From contig VFKQ01000005.1 in NCBI GenBank assembly GCA_009885445.1, positions 1 to 18,685 of the forward strand: a stretch of 18,685 nucleotides of DNA. The letters are read 5' to 3'. The stretch comes from Anaerolineaceae bacterium. Lineage in GTDB: Bacteria > Chloroflexota > Anaerolineae > Anaerolineales > Villigracilaceae. Shown here in pieces: positions 1-5,871 of this stretch (its first letter is position 1; each line of letters begins with the position of its first letter). The notes under the pieces were generated by a model. It saw only the letters and a program-made list of their open reading frames with translations. It made no database searches and was not told where the DNA came from. The position numbers and the translations under genes are program-made.

Positions 1-734
1 AGCGGCTGTGGCAATACGTCTCCTCGCAGGGCGCGGATGAAACGCGCAAAGCCCTCGGGCTAGACTCGCGTCCCGTGGTGATGCTGGCCGCGAACGTGCT
101 CGGCGACAGTCTCACGCTCGGGCGCGACATCTTCGCCGCTTCGATGACCGAATGGATTCAGAAGACGGTCCAGTTTTTTGCAACCCGCCCCGAGGTGCAG
201 TTGGTGATTCGCGTCCACCCGGGCGAAACGCTGGTGCCACAGGCCAAGTCTATGGGCGCAGTCGTCCGCGAGGCTCTGCCTGAAATTCCAAACCACATTC
301 ACATCATCGGCGCGGCGGACAAGGTCAACACTTATGATTTGATCGAGGTCGCCGATGTGGGACTCGCGTACACAACGACTGTCGGACTCGAAACCGCGAT
401 GAATGGCACACCCGTCATCTCGTGTGGGCAGACGCATTATCGCGGGCGCGGCTTTACCATTGACCCGAACTCGTGGGACGAATATTTTGCGATGTTAGAA
501 TCGACTCTGGCGAATTTGTCGGCGCATCGTTTGGGCGAATCACAAACCGCGCTGGCTTGGAATTATGCCTATCGATTCTTTTTTGAATACCCACGTCCGT
601 TTCCGTGGCGGCTGGTGAAATTTTGGGAAGATCTTGAAGAATGGCCGCTTGAAAAAGTGTTGAGCGCGGAGGGACTCGCTGAATTTGGCGATACGTTTAA
701 ATTTTTAGTCGGCGAACCGTTTACGTGGAAATAA
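1..734 (+). CDS. Capsule polysaccharide synthesis/export-like protein, C-terminal part
   Basis: The open frame runs in from the left edge (first full codon at position 3) and stops at 734, so about 243 C-terminal residues are visible and the N-terminus is missing. The sequence contains RVHPGE, an ADVGLAYTTTVGLE stretch and AMNGTPVI. This GT-B-like C-terminal layout, with a conserved His-Pro and a Glu in the nucleotide-binding half, recalls KpsC/KpsS-type capsule synthesis proteins and related CMP-Kdo or UDP-sugar transferases. It probably acts in the cytoplasm on a surface glycan. An internal ATG at 75 is not a credible start because homology-like sequence continues upstream of it. A perfect hairpin, not a clear terminator, separates it from the methyltransferase downstream. 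The general family is likely; the exact substrate is unknown. Confidence 0.6.
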   Translation, partial: RLWQYVSSQGADETRKALGLDSRPVVMLAANVLGDSLTLGRDIFAASMTEWIQKTVQFFATRPEVQLVIRVHPGETLVPQAKSMGAVVREALPEIPNHIHIIGAADKVNTYDLIEVADVGLAYTTTVGLETAMNGTPVISCGQTHYRGRGFTIDPNSWDEYFAMLESTLANLSAHRLGESQTALAWNYAYRFFFEYPRPFPWRLVKFWEDLEEWPLEKVLSAEGLAEFGDTFKFLVGEPFTWK

Positions 735-741
735 TCGTGAC

Positions 742-770
742 GTAGGGGCACGGCGGCGCCGTGCCCCTAC
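742..770. repeat. Perfect palindromic hairpin, REP-like
   Basis: Arms gtaggggcacggc (742-754) and gccgtgcccctac (758-770) match over 13 bp around a 3-nt loop. No T-run follows, so it is more likely a dispersed palindromic repeat, or an mRNA-stabilising or attenuating hairpin, than a Rho-independent terminator. It fills most of the 54-bp gap between two co-directional genes. Confidence 0.75.
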
Positions 771-788
771 CACGAAACAGGAAAAATA

Positions 789-1631
789 ATGACAGACAAC
801 AACACCAAACAACAAGTGCGCGAATTTTATGACGAGATCGGCTGGTCGCAGGTGGGCGAGGGCATCTATCAGAACTCGCATTACGAAGACATGCGTCCCG
901 TGTCGCGCGAATACATTCATCGTTGTCATTTACGCGTCAACAAACACATTGCGCGCTCGGGAAAATTTTTATTGGACGCGGGTTCGGGTCCCGTGCAGTG
1001 GCCCGAGTATTTAACTTTTTCTGAAAATTACAAATACCGCGTGTGCGCCGACATCTCCATCACCGCCCTGCGTGAGGCGCGCACACGCCTCGGCGCGAAG
1101 GGACTCTTCGTCGTCGCCGACATTGCCAATCTGCCCTTCAAGCGCGATGCCTTCGATGGCGTCGTCTCGATGCACGCGATTCATCACCTGCCGCTGACGG
1201 AACATCGCCGCGCCTACAAGGAACTCGAGCGCGTGCTCATGCCCGGCAAGACGGCGGCCATCGTCAACGGCTGGGACAGCCCGGCGCTGATGCGCCTCGC
1301 TGAACCGGCCATCCGCCTCGGGCGCGCGTTGAGCGGGCGCGGCCAAAAGAAGAAAAAAGCCTGGGCCGAGCACGAGGCTCCCGAGGGCACCTTCGTCAAT
1401 AAAATGAATCCAGACTGGCTCAAGAAAGAACTGGATGGCGTGCTCGATTACAAAATTTTTGCCTGGCGCAGTTTGAGCACAAGATTTTTGCGCTGGTTCG
1501 TGCGTCCCTTTGGCGGCAGGATTTTTCTGCGCTTCGTCTTCTGGCTTGAGGAGCGCTTTCCGCGCTTCTTCGGCGAGAATGGGCAATATCCGCTGATTGT
1601 TATAAATAAGAGAGCAGAGAATAGAGACTAG
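789..1631 (+). CDS. Class I SAM-dependent methyltransferase
   Basis: This 280-residue protein has the Methyltransf_11 layout. Motif I is LLDAGSGPVQWPEY near residue 61. An acidic strand end follows (VCADIS), then VVADIANLPF, which corresponds to the motif II/III region, and MHAIHHLP after it. The C-terminal third is basic and aromatic (LRWFVRPFGGRIFLRFVFWLEERFPRFF), which suggests membrane or lipid-linked substrate contact. Such enzymes in glycan clusters usually methylate a sugar or a polyprenyl-linked intermediate; the substrate cannot be told from sequence. The last codons (NKRAENRD and the TAG stop) fall inside a heptamer-rich repeat that recurs 983 bp downstream, so the original C-terminus may have been replaced. 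The start ATG at 789 has an A-rich, weak ribosome-binding site (aggaaaaataATG). Confidence 0.85.
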   Translation: MTDNNTKQQVREFYDEIGWSQVGEGIYQNSHYEDMRPVSREYIHRCHLRVNKHIARSGKFLLDAGSGPVQWPEYLTFSENYKYRVCADISITALREARTRLGAKGLFVVADIANLPFKRDAFDGVVSMHAIHHLPLTEHRRAYKELERVLMPGKTAAIVNGWDSPALMRLAEPAIRLGRALSGRGQKKKKAWAEHEAPEGTFVNKMNPDWLKKELDGVLDYKIFAWRSLSTRFLRWFVRPFGGRIFLRFVFWLEERFPRFFGENGQYPLIVINKRAENRD

Positions 1632-1634
1632 AGA
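1578..1634 (+). repeat. 57-bp direct repeat, copy A (methyltransferase 3' end)
   Basis: This copy matches 2561-2617 at 53 of 57 positions by eye. It encodes the last codons and stop of the methyltransferase. Its right half is a heptamer series, AGAGAGC AGAGAAT AGAGACT AGAGA. The two copies bracket the toxin-antitoxin module. Confidence 0.9.
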
Positions 1635-1675
1635 AAAGTTACTTGACGATTTGGAATTCTTTGGAACGCGAATAT

Positions 1676-1708
1676 CACGAACACTTGCACCTGGCGCAAG
1701 TGTTCGTG
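1676..1708. repeat. Perfect 13-bp inverted repeat in the gap before the toxin-antitoxin module
   Basis: Arms cacgaacacttgc (1676-1688) and gcaagtgttcgtg (1696-1708) surround a 7-nt loop. AATTC/CGCGAAT pieces flank both sides, and short ATTCGC repeats continue to about 1775. The whole looks like a small dispersed palindromic element. It could also fold in the methyltransferase 3' UTR. No real T-run follows directly. Confidence 0.7.
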
Positions 1709-1821
1709 TGAGCGAATTCCGCGAATTTTTTCTCGTTCATTCGCATCATTCGCCTATTCGCGCAATTTGCGTTGAAAGTTTTTGAACTTCGCAAAAGTCA
1801 GGGCAGGCTCATTCGGGGCGG

Positions 1822-1850
1822 TTGACTCTACCTTCAACCCGGTATAAAAT
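1822..1850 (+). promoter_or_regulatory. Sigma70-type promoter for the toxin-antitoxin operon
   Basis: A TTGACT -35 (1822-1827) and a TAAAAT -10 (1845-1850) lie 17 bp apart, each 5/6 to consensus. They sit 38 bp upstream of the chosen antitoxin start. Confidence 0.65.
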
Positions 1851-1864
1851 CTAGCCAGACTAGA
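1850..1864. promoter_or_regulatory. Candidate antitoxin autoregulatory operator
   Basis: TCTAG (1850-1854) and CTAGA (1860-1864) form an inverted repeat with a 5-bp centre that starts at the end of the -10 box. A short palindrome at this position is typical for Phd/YefM self-repression; binding itself is inference. Confidence 0.4.
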
Positions 1865-1887
1865 CAGATTTGGAAAGGAAGGCTGGC

Positions 1888-2136
1888 ATGAATCAAACCT
1901 GGCAAATTCAAGATGCAAAGAACAAATTGAGCGAGGTCATTTCGCGCGCGCTCACACAAGGCCCGCAGTTGATCACGAAGCACGGTGAAAAGACGGTCGT
2001 GGTAGTTTCTTATGCCGAGTATGAAAAACTGCGTAAGTCACAGGGAAAACTTTCAGAATTTTTCCAAAATTCCCCGCTCGCCGCGCTCGACCTGCGCCGC
2101 GATAAAAGCCTGCCGCGCTCAGGGACTTTCAAGTGA
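1888..2136 (+). CDS. Phd/YefM-family antitoxin
   Basis: This 82-residue protein begins MNQTWQIQDAKNKLSEVISRA and continues GPQLITKHGEKTVVVVSYAEYEKL, the standard Phd/YefM DNA-binding N-terminal domain. A less structured C-terminal tail (residues about 52-82) would wrap the toxin. A longer frame opens at TTG 1870, but ATG 1888 is preferred because ggaaaggaagg lies 5-8 nt upstream. It likely neutralises the PIN-domain RNase encoded next and represses the operon through the small palindrome at the promoter. The stop overlaps the toxin GTG by four bases (GTGA), so translation is probably coupled. Confidence 0.9.
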   Translation: MNQTWQIQDAKNKLSEVISRALTQGPQLITKHGEKTVVVVSYAEYEKLRKSQGKLSEFFQNSPLAALDLRRDKSLPRSGTFK

Positions 2137-2552
2137 AAGTCCTGCTCGATACTTGCGTGCTTTCAGACCTGGCGGGCAAAAAACCGAACGCGGGCGTGGT
2201 GGACTTTGTGGACGCCCTGGATGCAGACGACAGTTTTCTGAGCGTGCTCACCATCGGCGAGATCATCAAGGGCATCGAAAAACTATCCAACTCAGGGCGC
2301 AAAACCGCCCTGCGCAACTGGCTTGAAGGTGACTTGCTGATTCGTTTTCAAGGGCGCGTCCTGCCCGTGGACGGACAAGTCATTGCAGAATGGGGCGCAC
2401 TCAGCGCACGACTCGAAAACGCCGGCAAGCCCATGCCCGCCATCGACTCGTTGATCGCGGCCACCGCCCTCGCCGCAAATCTGACGCTGGTCACACGCAA
2501 CGTCGCAGATTTTGTTGCGGCGCGAATTGAAATCATCAACCCGTGGAAGTAA
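2133..2552 (+). CDS. VapC/FitB-like PIN-domain toxin (RNase)
   Basis: This 139-residue PIN domain starts with GTG overlapping the antitoxin stop. Acidic residues expected for metal binding are present: D7 in LLDTCVLSDL, E in TIGEIIKGIEK, D in AIDSLIAATA and D in TRNVADF. This D-E-D-D order is that of FitB/VapC toxins, which cleave RNA (often tRNA or rRNA) using Mg2+. Length is normal for the family and no catalytic position looks lost, so the module appears intact. The second copy of the 57-bp repeat starts 8 bp after the stop, so the module occupies a discrete insertion between two repeat copies. Confidence 0.9.
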   Translation: MKVLLDTCVLSDLAGKKPNAGVVDFVDALDADDSFLSVLTIGEIIKGIEKLSNSGRKTALRNWLEGDLLIRFQGRVLPVDGQVIAEWGALSARLENAGKPMPAIDSLIAATALAANLTLVTRNVADFVAARIEIINPWK

Positions 2553-2560
2553 ATTTCGCG

Positions 2561-2617
2561 AATGGGCAGTATCCGTTGACTGTAATAAATAAGAGAGCAG
2601 AGAATAGAGACTAGAGA
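2561..2617 (+). repeat. 57-bp direct repeat, copy B (relic of a methyltransferase C-terminus)
   Basis: Read in frame from 2559, this copy gives ANGQYPLTVINKRAENRD then a TAG stop, nearly the same as the end of the methyltransferase at 1578-1634. Of four differences, three are synonymous and one changes Ile to Thr. No open frame joins it upstream: the toxin stops at 2552 in another context. It is therefore a coding relic or recombination footprint. Confidence 0.8.
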
Positions 2618-2654
2618 TTAGTCTCCATGCATCTGCTCACTATTCTCTACTCTC
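2593..2654. repeat. Inverted heptamer-type repeat upstream of pseB
   Basis: gagagcagagaatag (2593-2607) pairs with ctattctctactctc (2640-2654) with one mismatch and a 32-nt centre. It is built from AGAGANN heptamers and their complement. It sits in the leader of the dehydratase gene, so a transcript starting upstream could fold here. Confidence 0.6.
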
Positions 2655-2672
2655 TAATAACTGGAGTTCAAC

Positions 2673-3680
2673 ATGGACTGGAAAAATCAAGTCGTACTCA
2701 TCACCGGCGGCACGGGTTCCTTCGGGAAAAAGTTCACCGAGATTCTGCTGAAGGAAAAATCGCCGAAGAAAATCATCATCTTCAGCCGCGACGAATTGAA
2801 ACAACATGAAATGCAAGTGGGTGGATTCAACCAGCCCAACCTGCGCTACTTCATCGGCGACATTCGCGACCGCGAACGACTCACGCGCGCCATGCACGGC
2901 GTGGACGTGGTCGTCCACGCGGCGGCGCTGAAGCAGGTGCCGGCTTGCGAGTACAACCCGATGGAGGCCGTCAAGACTAACATCATCGGGACGTCGAACG
3001 TGCTCGAGTCCGCGCTGGATGCGGGTGTGAAAAAAGTGTTGGCGCTCAGCACCGACAAAGCCGTCAGCCCGGCGAATCTTTACGGCGGCACGAAACTTGT
3101 CGCCGAGAAACTCGTCATTCAATCCAACAACTACGCGGCTGGATCGTCCACGCGTTATGCATGTGTGCGCTACGGCAACGTTGTTGGCTCGCGCGGATCG
3201 GTCGTGCCGCTCTTTCTCAAACAGCGCAACAGCGGAAAAATCACCATCACCGATGAGCGCATGACGCGCTTCTGGCTTTCGCTCGAACAGGGCGTTCAGT
3301 TTGTGATTGATTGTATTGAGCAAATGGAAGGCGGCGAAGTGTTCGTGCCCAAAATTCCCTCCACCAAAGTGGTGGACCTGGCGCGCGCCATCGCGCCGCT
3401 GGCCGAAATTAATTTTATCGGCATTCGCCCGGGCGAGAAACTGCACGAAGACTTGCTCTCTGCCGACGAAGCCCGCAACGCCGTGGAGCGCGAGAGCATG
3501 TACATTATCCGTCCGCCCGAAACGCTGTGGGATCGCAACCAATCCTACAAAGGCACGCCTCTGCCCGAGGGCTTCTCGTACACCAGCGACAACAACAGCG
3601 ACTGGCTCGACGTGGAAGGCATCAAAAAATACATTGCCCCGTTTGAAGAATTGTACAAGGCTGGTAAACTGGAAGGGTAA
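2673..3680 (+). CDS. pseB: UDP-N-acetylglucosamine 4,6-dehydratase (inverting), PseB type
   Basis: This is a 335-residue extended SDR enzyme, the normal length for PseB. The nucleotide-binding motif TGGTGSFG is at residues 11-18. The catalytic region STDKAVSPANLYGGTK carries D128, K129, Y137 and K141, the pattern known from Helicobacter PseB/FlaA1. PseB converts UDP-GlcNAc to UDP-2-acetamido-2,6-dideoxy-L-arabino-hexos-4-ulose, the first step to pseudaminic acid and to several L-configured deoxyamino sugars. The C-terminal SYTSDNNSDWLDVEGI matches the PseB ending better than CapE, from memory. RBS ctggag precedes the ATG. The next gene overlaps by one base (TAATG), so the two are almost certainly co-translated and functionally linked. 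Confidence 0.92.
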   Translation: MDWKNQVVLITGGTGSFGKKFTEILLKEKSPKKIIIFSRDELKQHEMQVGGFNQPNLRYFIGDIRDRERLTRAMHGVDVVVHAAALKQVPACEYNPMEAVKTNIIGTSNVLESALDAGVKKVLALSTDKAVSPANLYGGTKLVAEKLVIQSNNYAAGSSTRYACVRYGNVVGSRGSVVPLFLKQRNSGKITITDERMTRFWLSLEQGVQFVIDCIEQMEGGEVFVPKIPSTKVVDLARAIAPLAEINFIGIRPGEKLHEDLLSADEARNAVERESMYIIRPPETLWDRNQSYKGTPLPEGFSYTSDNNSDWLDVEGIKKYIAPFEELYKAGKLEG

Positions 3681-4597
3681 TGGCCCGACTCCTCATCACC
3701 GGCGCAAGCGGACTCCTCGGCCTCAACCTGGCCCTCGACGCCATGACCTCACACGAAGTCATCGGTGTGGACCGTGGCCGCCTCAAGTCTGCGCCGTTTC
3801 GCACGGTTCACGCCGACCTGTTGGCGGGTGACGCCGCCGAACGTCTGCTCGACGCGACTCAGCCCGACTGGCTGATTCACTGCGCCGCATTGGCCGACCT
3901 CGAAGCCTGCGAGGCCGACCCGGAACTCGCGCGCCAAATTAACACGGACGTGCCGTCAGCGTTGGCAAAAGCCTGTGTCGCCCGAGCCGTTCAAATGGTC
4001 CAGGTTTCGACCGATGCGGTCTTCGACGGGGCCAAAGCGGGCGGATATCTTGAAGAGGACGAGCCGCATGCAGTCAACGTCTATTCGCAAACGAAACTGG
4101 CCGCCGAGCGCGCGGTGCTGGACGCCAATCCAAATGCCATTGTGGCGCGCGTTAATTTTTACGGCTGGTCGCTGAGCGGACGGCGCTCGCTGGCCGAGTT
4201 CTTCCACCACAACCTGATCAATAACAAATCGATGAGTGGCTACACCGACGCGGTTTTCTGTCCCACGCACGTCACACATCTGGGCCAAACCCTGCAAGCC
4301 ATGCTCACAAAAAAACTGCACGGCCTGTATCATGTGGTCGGCTCGCAAGGCATGAGCAAGTACCAGTTCGGCGTGGAGTTGGCGCACAAGTTCGGCCTCG
4401 ATGACCGCGAGATTTCGCCCAAGTCTATCCTCAGCTCGGGCCTGATCGCGCGCCGCTCCAACAACTTAATGCTTTCTACTCACAAGTTATCCACAGATTT
4501 GGGCGCGTCTCTCCCCGACTTTTCCACAGGTTTAGACCTGTTTTACACACAATATCAAGAGGGCTATCCACAGAAAATCCACGCTTTTCTACAGTAA
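3680..4597 (+). CDS. RmlD-like NAD(P)-dependent sugar reductase (SDR)
   Basis: This 305-residue extended SDR has GASGLLG at residues 8-14 for dinucleotide binding and the catalytic set S110-T111-D112, Y135 and K139 (YSQTK). The overall sequence resembles dTDP-4-dehydrorhamnose reductase, which reduces a 4-keto nucleotide sugar. Its one-base overlap with pseB suggests the substrate is the PseB 4-keto product rather than a dTDP sugar. It lacks the cupin domain found in CapF. Reduction at C4 would give an L-configured 2-acetamido-2,6-dideoxy sugar such as L-PneNAc; that is inference. The last ~37 codons overlap the first half of a cluster of DnaA-box-like sites, without disrupting a plausible RmlD C-terminus. 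Confidence 0.8.
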   Translation: MARLLITGASGLLGLNLALDAMTSHEVIGVDRGRLKSAPFRTVHADLLAGDAAERLLDATQPDWLIHCAALADLEACEADPELARQINTDVPSALAKACVARAVQMVQVSTDAVFDGAKAGGYLEEDEPHAVNVYSQTKLAAERAVLDANPNAIVARVNFYGWSLSGRRSLAEFFHHNLINNKSMSGYTDAVFCPTHVTHLGQTLQAMLTKKLHGLYHVVGSQGMSKYQFGVELAHKFGLDDREISPKSILSSGLIARRSNNLMLSTHKLSTDLGASLPDFSTGLDLFYTQYQEGYPQKIHAFLQ

Positions 4598-4691
4598 ACC
4601 GCCGGTTGTCAGCGGCTTACGCACAGGGTTATCCACACCTGCAAACGATTTTTCCCCCGTGTTTTCCACAGAAAATGTCCGGTTATCCACA
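4487..4691 (+). promoter_or_regulatory. Cluster of DnaA-box-like sites (TTATCCACA)
   Basis: Three perfect TTATCCACA boxes lie at 4487-4495, 4629-4637 and 4683-4691. Near matches are TTTTCCACA at 4520-4528 and 4662-4670, CTATCCACA at 4564-4572 and TTTTACACA at 4541-4549. All are on the same strand. Start-to-start spacings are 33, 21, 23, 65, 33 and 21 bp, close to whole helical turns, and the 33/21 pattern occurs twice, 142 bp apart. The array covers the 3' end of the reductase gene and the leader of the next gene. No dnaA, dnaN or clear AT-rich unwinding element is visible. It could be an origin, a DnaA-titration site like datA, or DnaA-controlled transcription. Confidence 0.6.
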
Positions 4692-4707
4692 AGTGCCTAG
4701 GAGCCTC

Positions 4708-5058
4708 ATGAAAAACCTGCTCAAGCTTGAAGAACTCGCGACATTGGCCTTTGCTCTCTTTCTTTTCTCGCAATTGGATTATGGATGGGGCTGGTTCGCG
4801 CTCCTGTTTCTTGCACCCGACCTGAGCATGGTCGGCTATCTGGCAAACCCCCGCCTCGGCGCGTGGACCTATAACGGGGTGCACCACAAGGGCGTGGCTC
4901 TAGCCCTGTACCTGCTCGGACACATCCTCGCCATCCCAGCGCTCATGTTCGCAGGGACAATTCTGCTCGGCCACTCCAGCTTCGACAGAATTTTGGGCTA
5001 CGGCTTGAAGCACGAAGATGCGTTTCAGAATACGCACTTGGGCAGGATTGGGAAGTAA
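4708..5058 (+). CDS. DUF4260-family small membrane protein
   Basis: This 116-residue hydrophobic protein has three or four membrane segments, about residues 10-24, 27-46, 58-76 and 78-96. The series LLKLEELATLAFALFLFSQL, LLFLAPDLSMVGYLANPRLGAWTYN, HHKGVALALYLLG and HSSFDRILGYGLKHEDAFQNTHLGRIGK matches my memory of the DUF4260 family nearly end to end. The conserved HH, the D-R pair and THLG suggest a metal or small-molecule site, but no function is established. The frame stays open upstream to a TTG at 4606; ATG 4708 is chosen because ctaggag precedes it and family members start at MKNLLKLEE. The leader is dense with DnaA-like boxes, and a hairpin terminator follows the stop closely. Confidence 0.88.
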   Translation: MKNLLKLEELATLAFALFLFSQLDYGWGWFALLFLAPDLSMVGYLANPRLGAWTYNGVHHKGVALALYLLGHILAIPALMFAGTILLGHSSFDRILGYGLKHEDAFQNTHLGRIGK

Positions 5059-5061
5059 AAG

Positions 5062-5098
5062 AAAAGACAGTCACTTTGAAAGAAAGTGGCTGTCTTTT
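5062..5098. terminator. Bidirectional Rho-independent terminator
   Basis: Arms aaaagacagtcacttt (5062-5077) and aaagtggctgtctttt (5083-5098) form a 16-bp stem with one G-T-type mismatch and a 5-nt loop. Runs of A and T at the ends suit termination for DUF4260 on the + strand and for the minus-strand pair to its right. Confidence 0.8.
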
Positions 5099-5156
5099 GG
5101 AATACTTGAATTGCAAAATTAAAATTGGCAACCGAACAATCAATGCACTTCTTGCG

Positions 5157-5498
5157 TTATAGCATTAGCAACCCCGAATATTCCAAAGCGTCATCAGACC
5201 ATTTCCTGGCCTGTACTGATAATAGTGTTCGCAAGCGCTCGTCTGTCTGTGCAAGATTCCATCCGTCGCGCCACAGTTTCAACATGACACTTACATCGCT
5301 TAATTCTTTGCTGGCCTCCACGGATTGATGAGACAGAGTCCATTCGATGAACTGCACACACTCATCGAGCATGGGCACAATTGCCTTGGCGCGGGCGGTT
5401 TTCTCGGCAGAAGATGCAATTCGTCCAAGCGTGGCGGCCAGCGCTCCCAATTGCCGCGCAGGCGACTCTTTCAAAAAGGAATCGGCATAAACCGTCAT
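5157..5498 (-). CDS. Uncharacterised 113-residue helical protein
   Basis: I do not recognise this protein. It starts MTVYADSFLKESPARQLG and is mostly predicted helix, with acidic and aromatic residues (VQFIEWTLSHQSVEASKELSDV, MLKLWRDGWNL) and no signal peptide or membrane segment. It is judged real because aaggag stands 7 nt before its ATG at 5498. Its start also overlaps the stop of the upstream DUF5674 frame by four bases (ATGA), a usual mark of translational coupling. The end lies ~60 bp from the bidirectional terminator. Because its upstream partner is frameshifted, its own expression may now depend on its own ribosome-binding site. Confidence 0.65.
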   Translation of the reverse strand: MTVYADSFLKESPARQLGALAATLGRIASSAEKTARAKAIVPMLDECVQFIEWTLSHQSVEASKELSDVSVMLKLWRDGWNLAQTDERLRTLLSVQARKWSDDALEYSGLLML

Positions 5499-5804
5499 GG
5501 CTTTACTCCTTCAAGGTGTTTTCTCGTAATACGCTCGACTTCGTCACAAATAGTTTTGTCTTGAATAATGATGCTTCGGTTTTGGCGCGGACGAATGTTT
5601 ATCAAGGATTCGAATTCAATGCTTTGCTCGTCAGGAAACCAGTTTGCGCCCCAAAGATTTTCCTGCTCACTGCCATCGTTCAACCGCAAGGATTTCGCGC
5701 TGGATGTCAACGACAATCTTAATCATGCGCATTTCTGAAAACGACTCAAGCATCTCTTGAATTTGCGATGAAGTCGGCTTACTTGTGAGAACGTGGATGG
5801 ACAT
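5495..5804 (-). pseudogene. DUF5674-family gene broken by an internal deletion/frameshift
   Basis: Two frames together give a DUF5674-like protein. The first (ATG at 5804, stop TGA at 5667-5669) reads MSIHVLTSKPTSSQIQEMLE and later MIKIVVDIQREILA, the family N-terminal half. The second (stop at 5495-5497) reads LNDGSEQENLWGANWFPDEQ and SIEFESLINIRP, the family C-terminal half. From memory, about a dozen residues between these halves (a GGELHADAEALL-like stretch) are absent. The most economical reading is a small deletion not divisible by three near 5685-5690. The upstream TATAAT lies 6 nt before the ATG. A 73-residue C-terminal fragment could still start at ATG 5716. An assembly or sequencing error is the main alternative. 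The function of DUF5674 is unknown. Confidence 0.7.
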
Positions 5805-5810
5805 GCGCAG

Positions 5811-5816
5811 ATTATA
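5811..5816 (-). promoter_or_regulatory. Perfect -10 (TATAAT) for leaderless transcription of the DUF5674 gene
   Basis: On the minus strand TATAAT is followed by six bases and then ATG at 5804. The expected transcription start therefore coincides with the start codon. No convincing -35 is visible. Confidence 0.5.
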
Positions 5817-5871
5817 AGCCGAAAAACGCAATGCGATAAAATAACACCGTTAATTCTCAGCGGAGACCCTC

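Noticed and set aside
1632..1887. tRNA or small RNA gene in the gap before the antitoxin
   Set aside because: Only a palindrome and ATTCGC-type repeats are seen; no cloverleaf or T-loop sequence.
1600..2660. CRISPR-like array from the heptamer repeats
   Set aside because: The units are 7 bp with no spacers and no cas genes are present.
2640..3542. 300-residue open frame antisense to pseB
   Set aside because: It mirrors a strongly coding gene, has no recognised domain or ribosome-binding site, and is explained by the codon pattern of the + strand.
3956..4387. Antisense frame opposite the sugar reductase
   Set aside because: Shadow of a clear SDR gene; composition and lack of motifs argue against coding.
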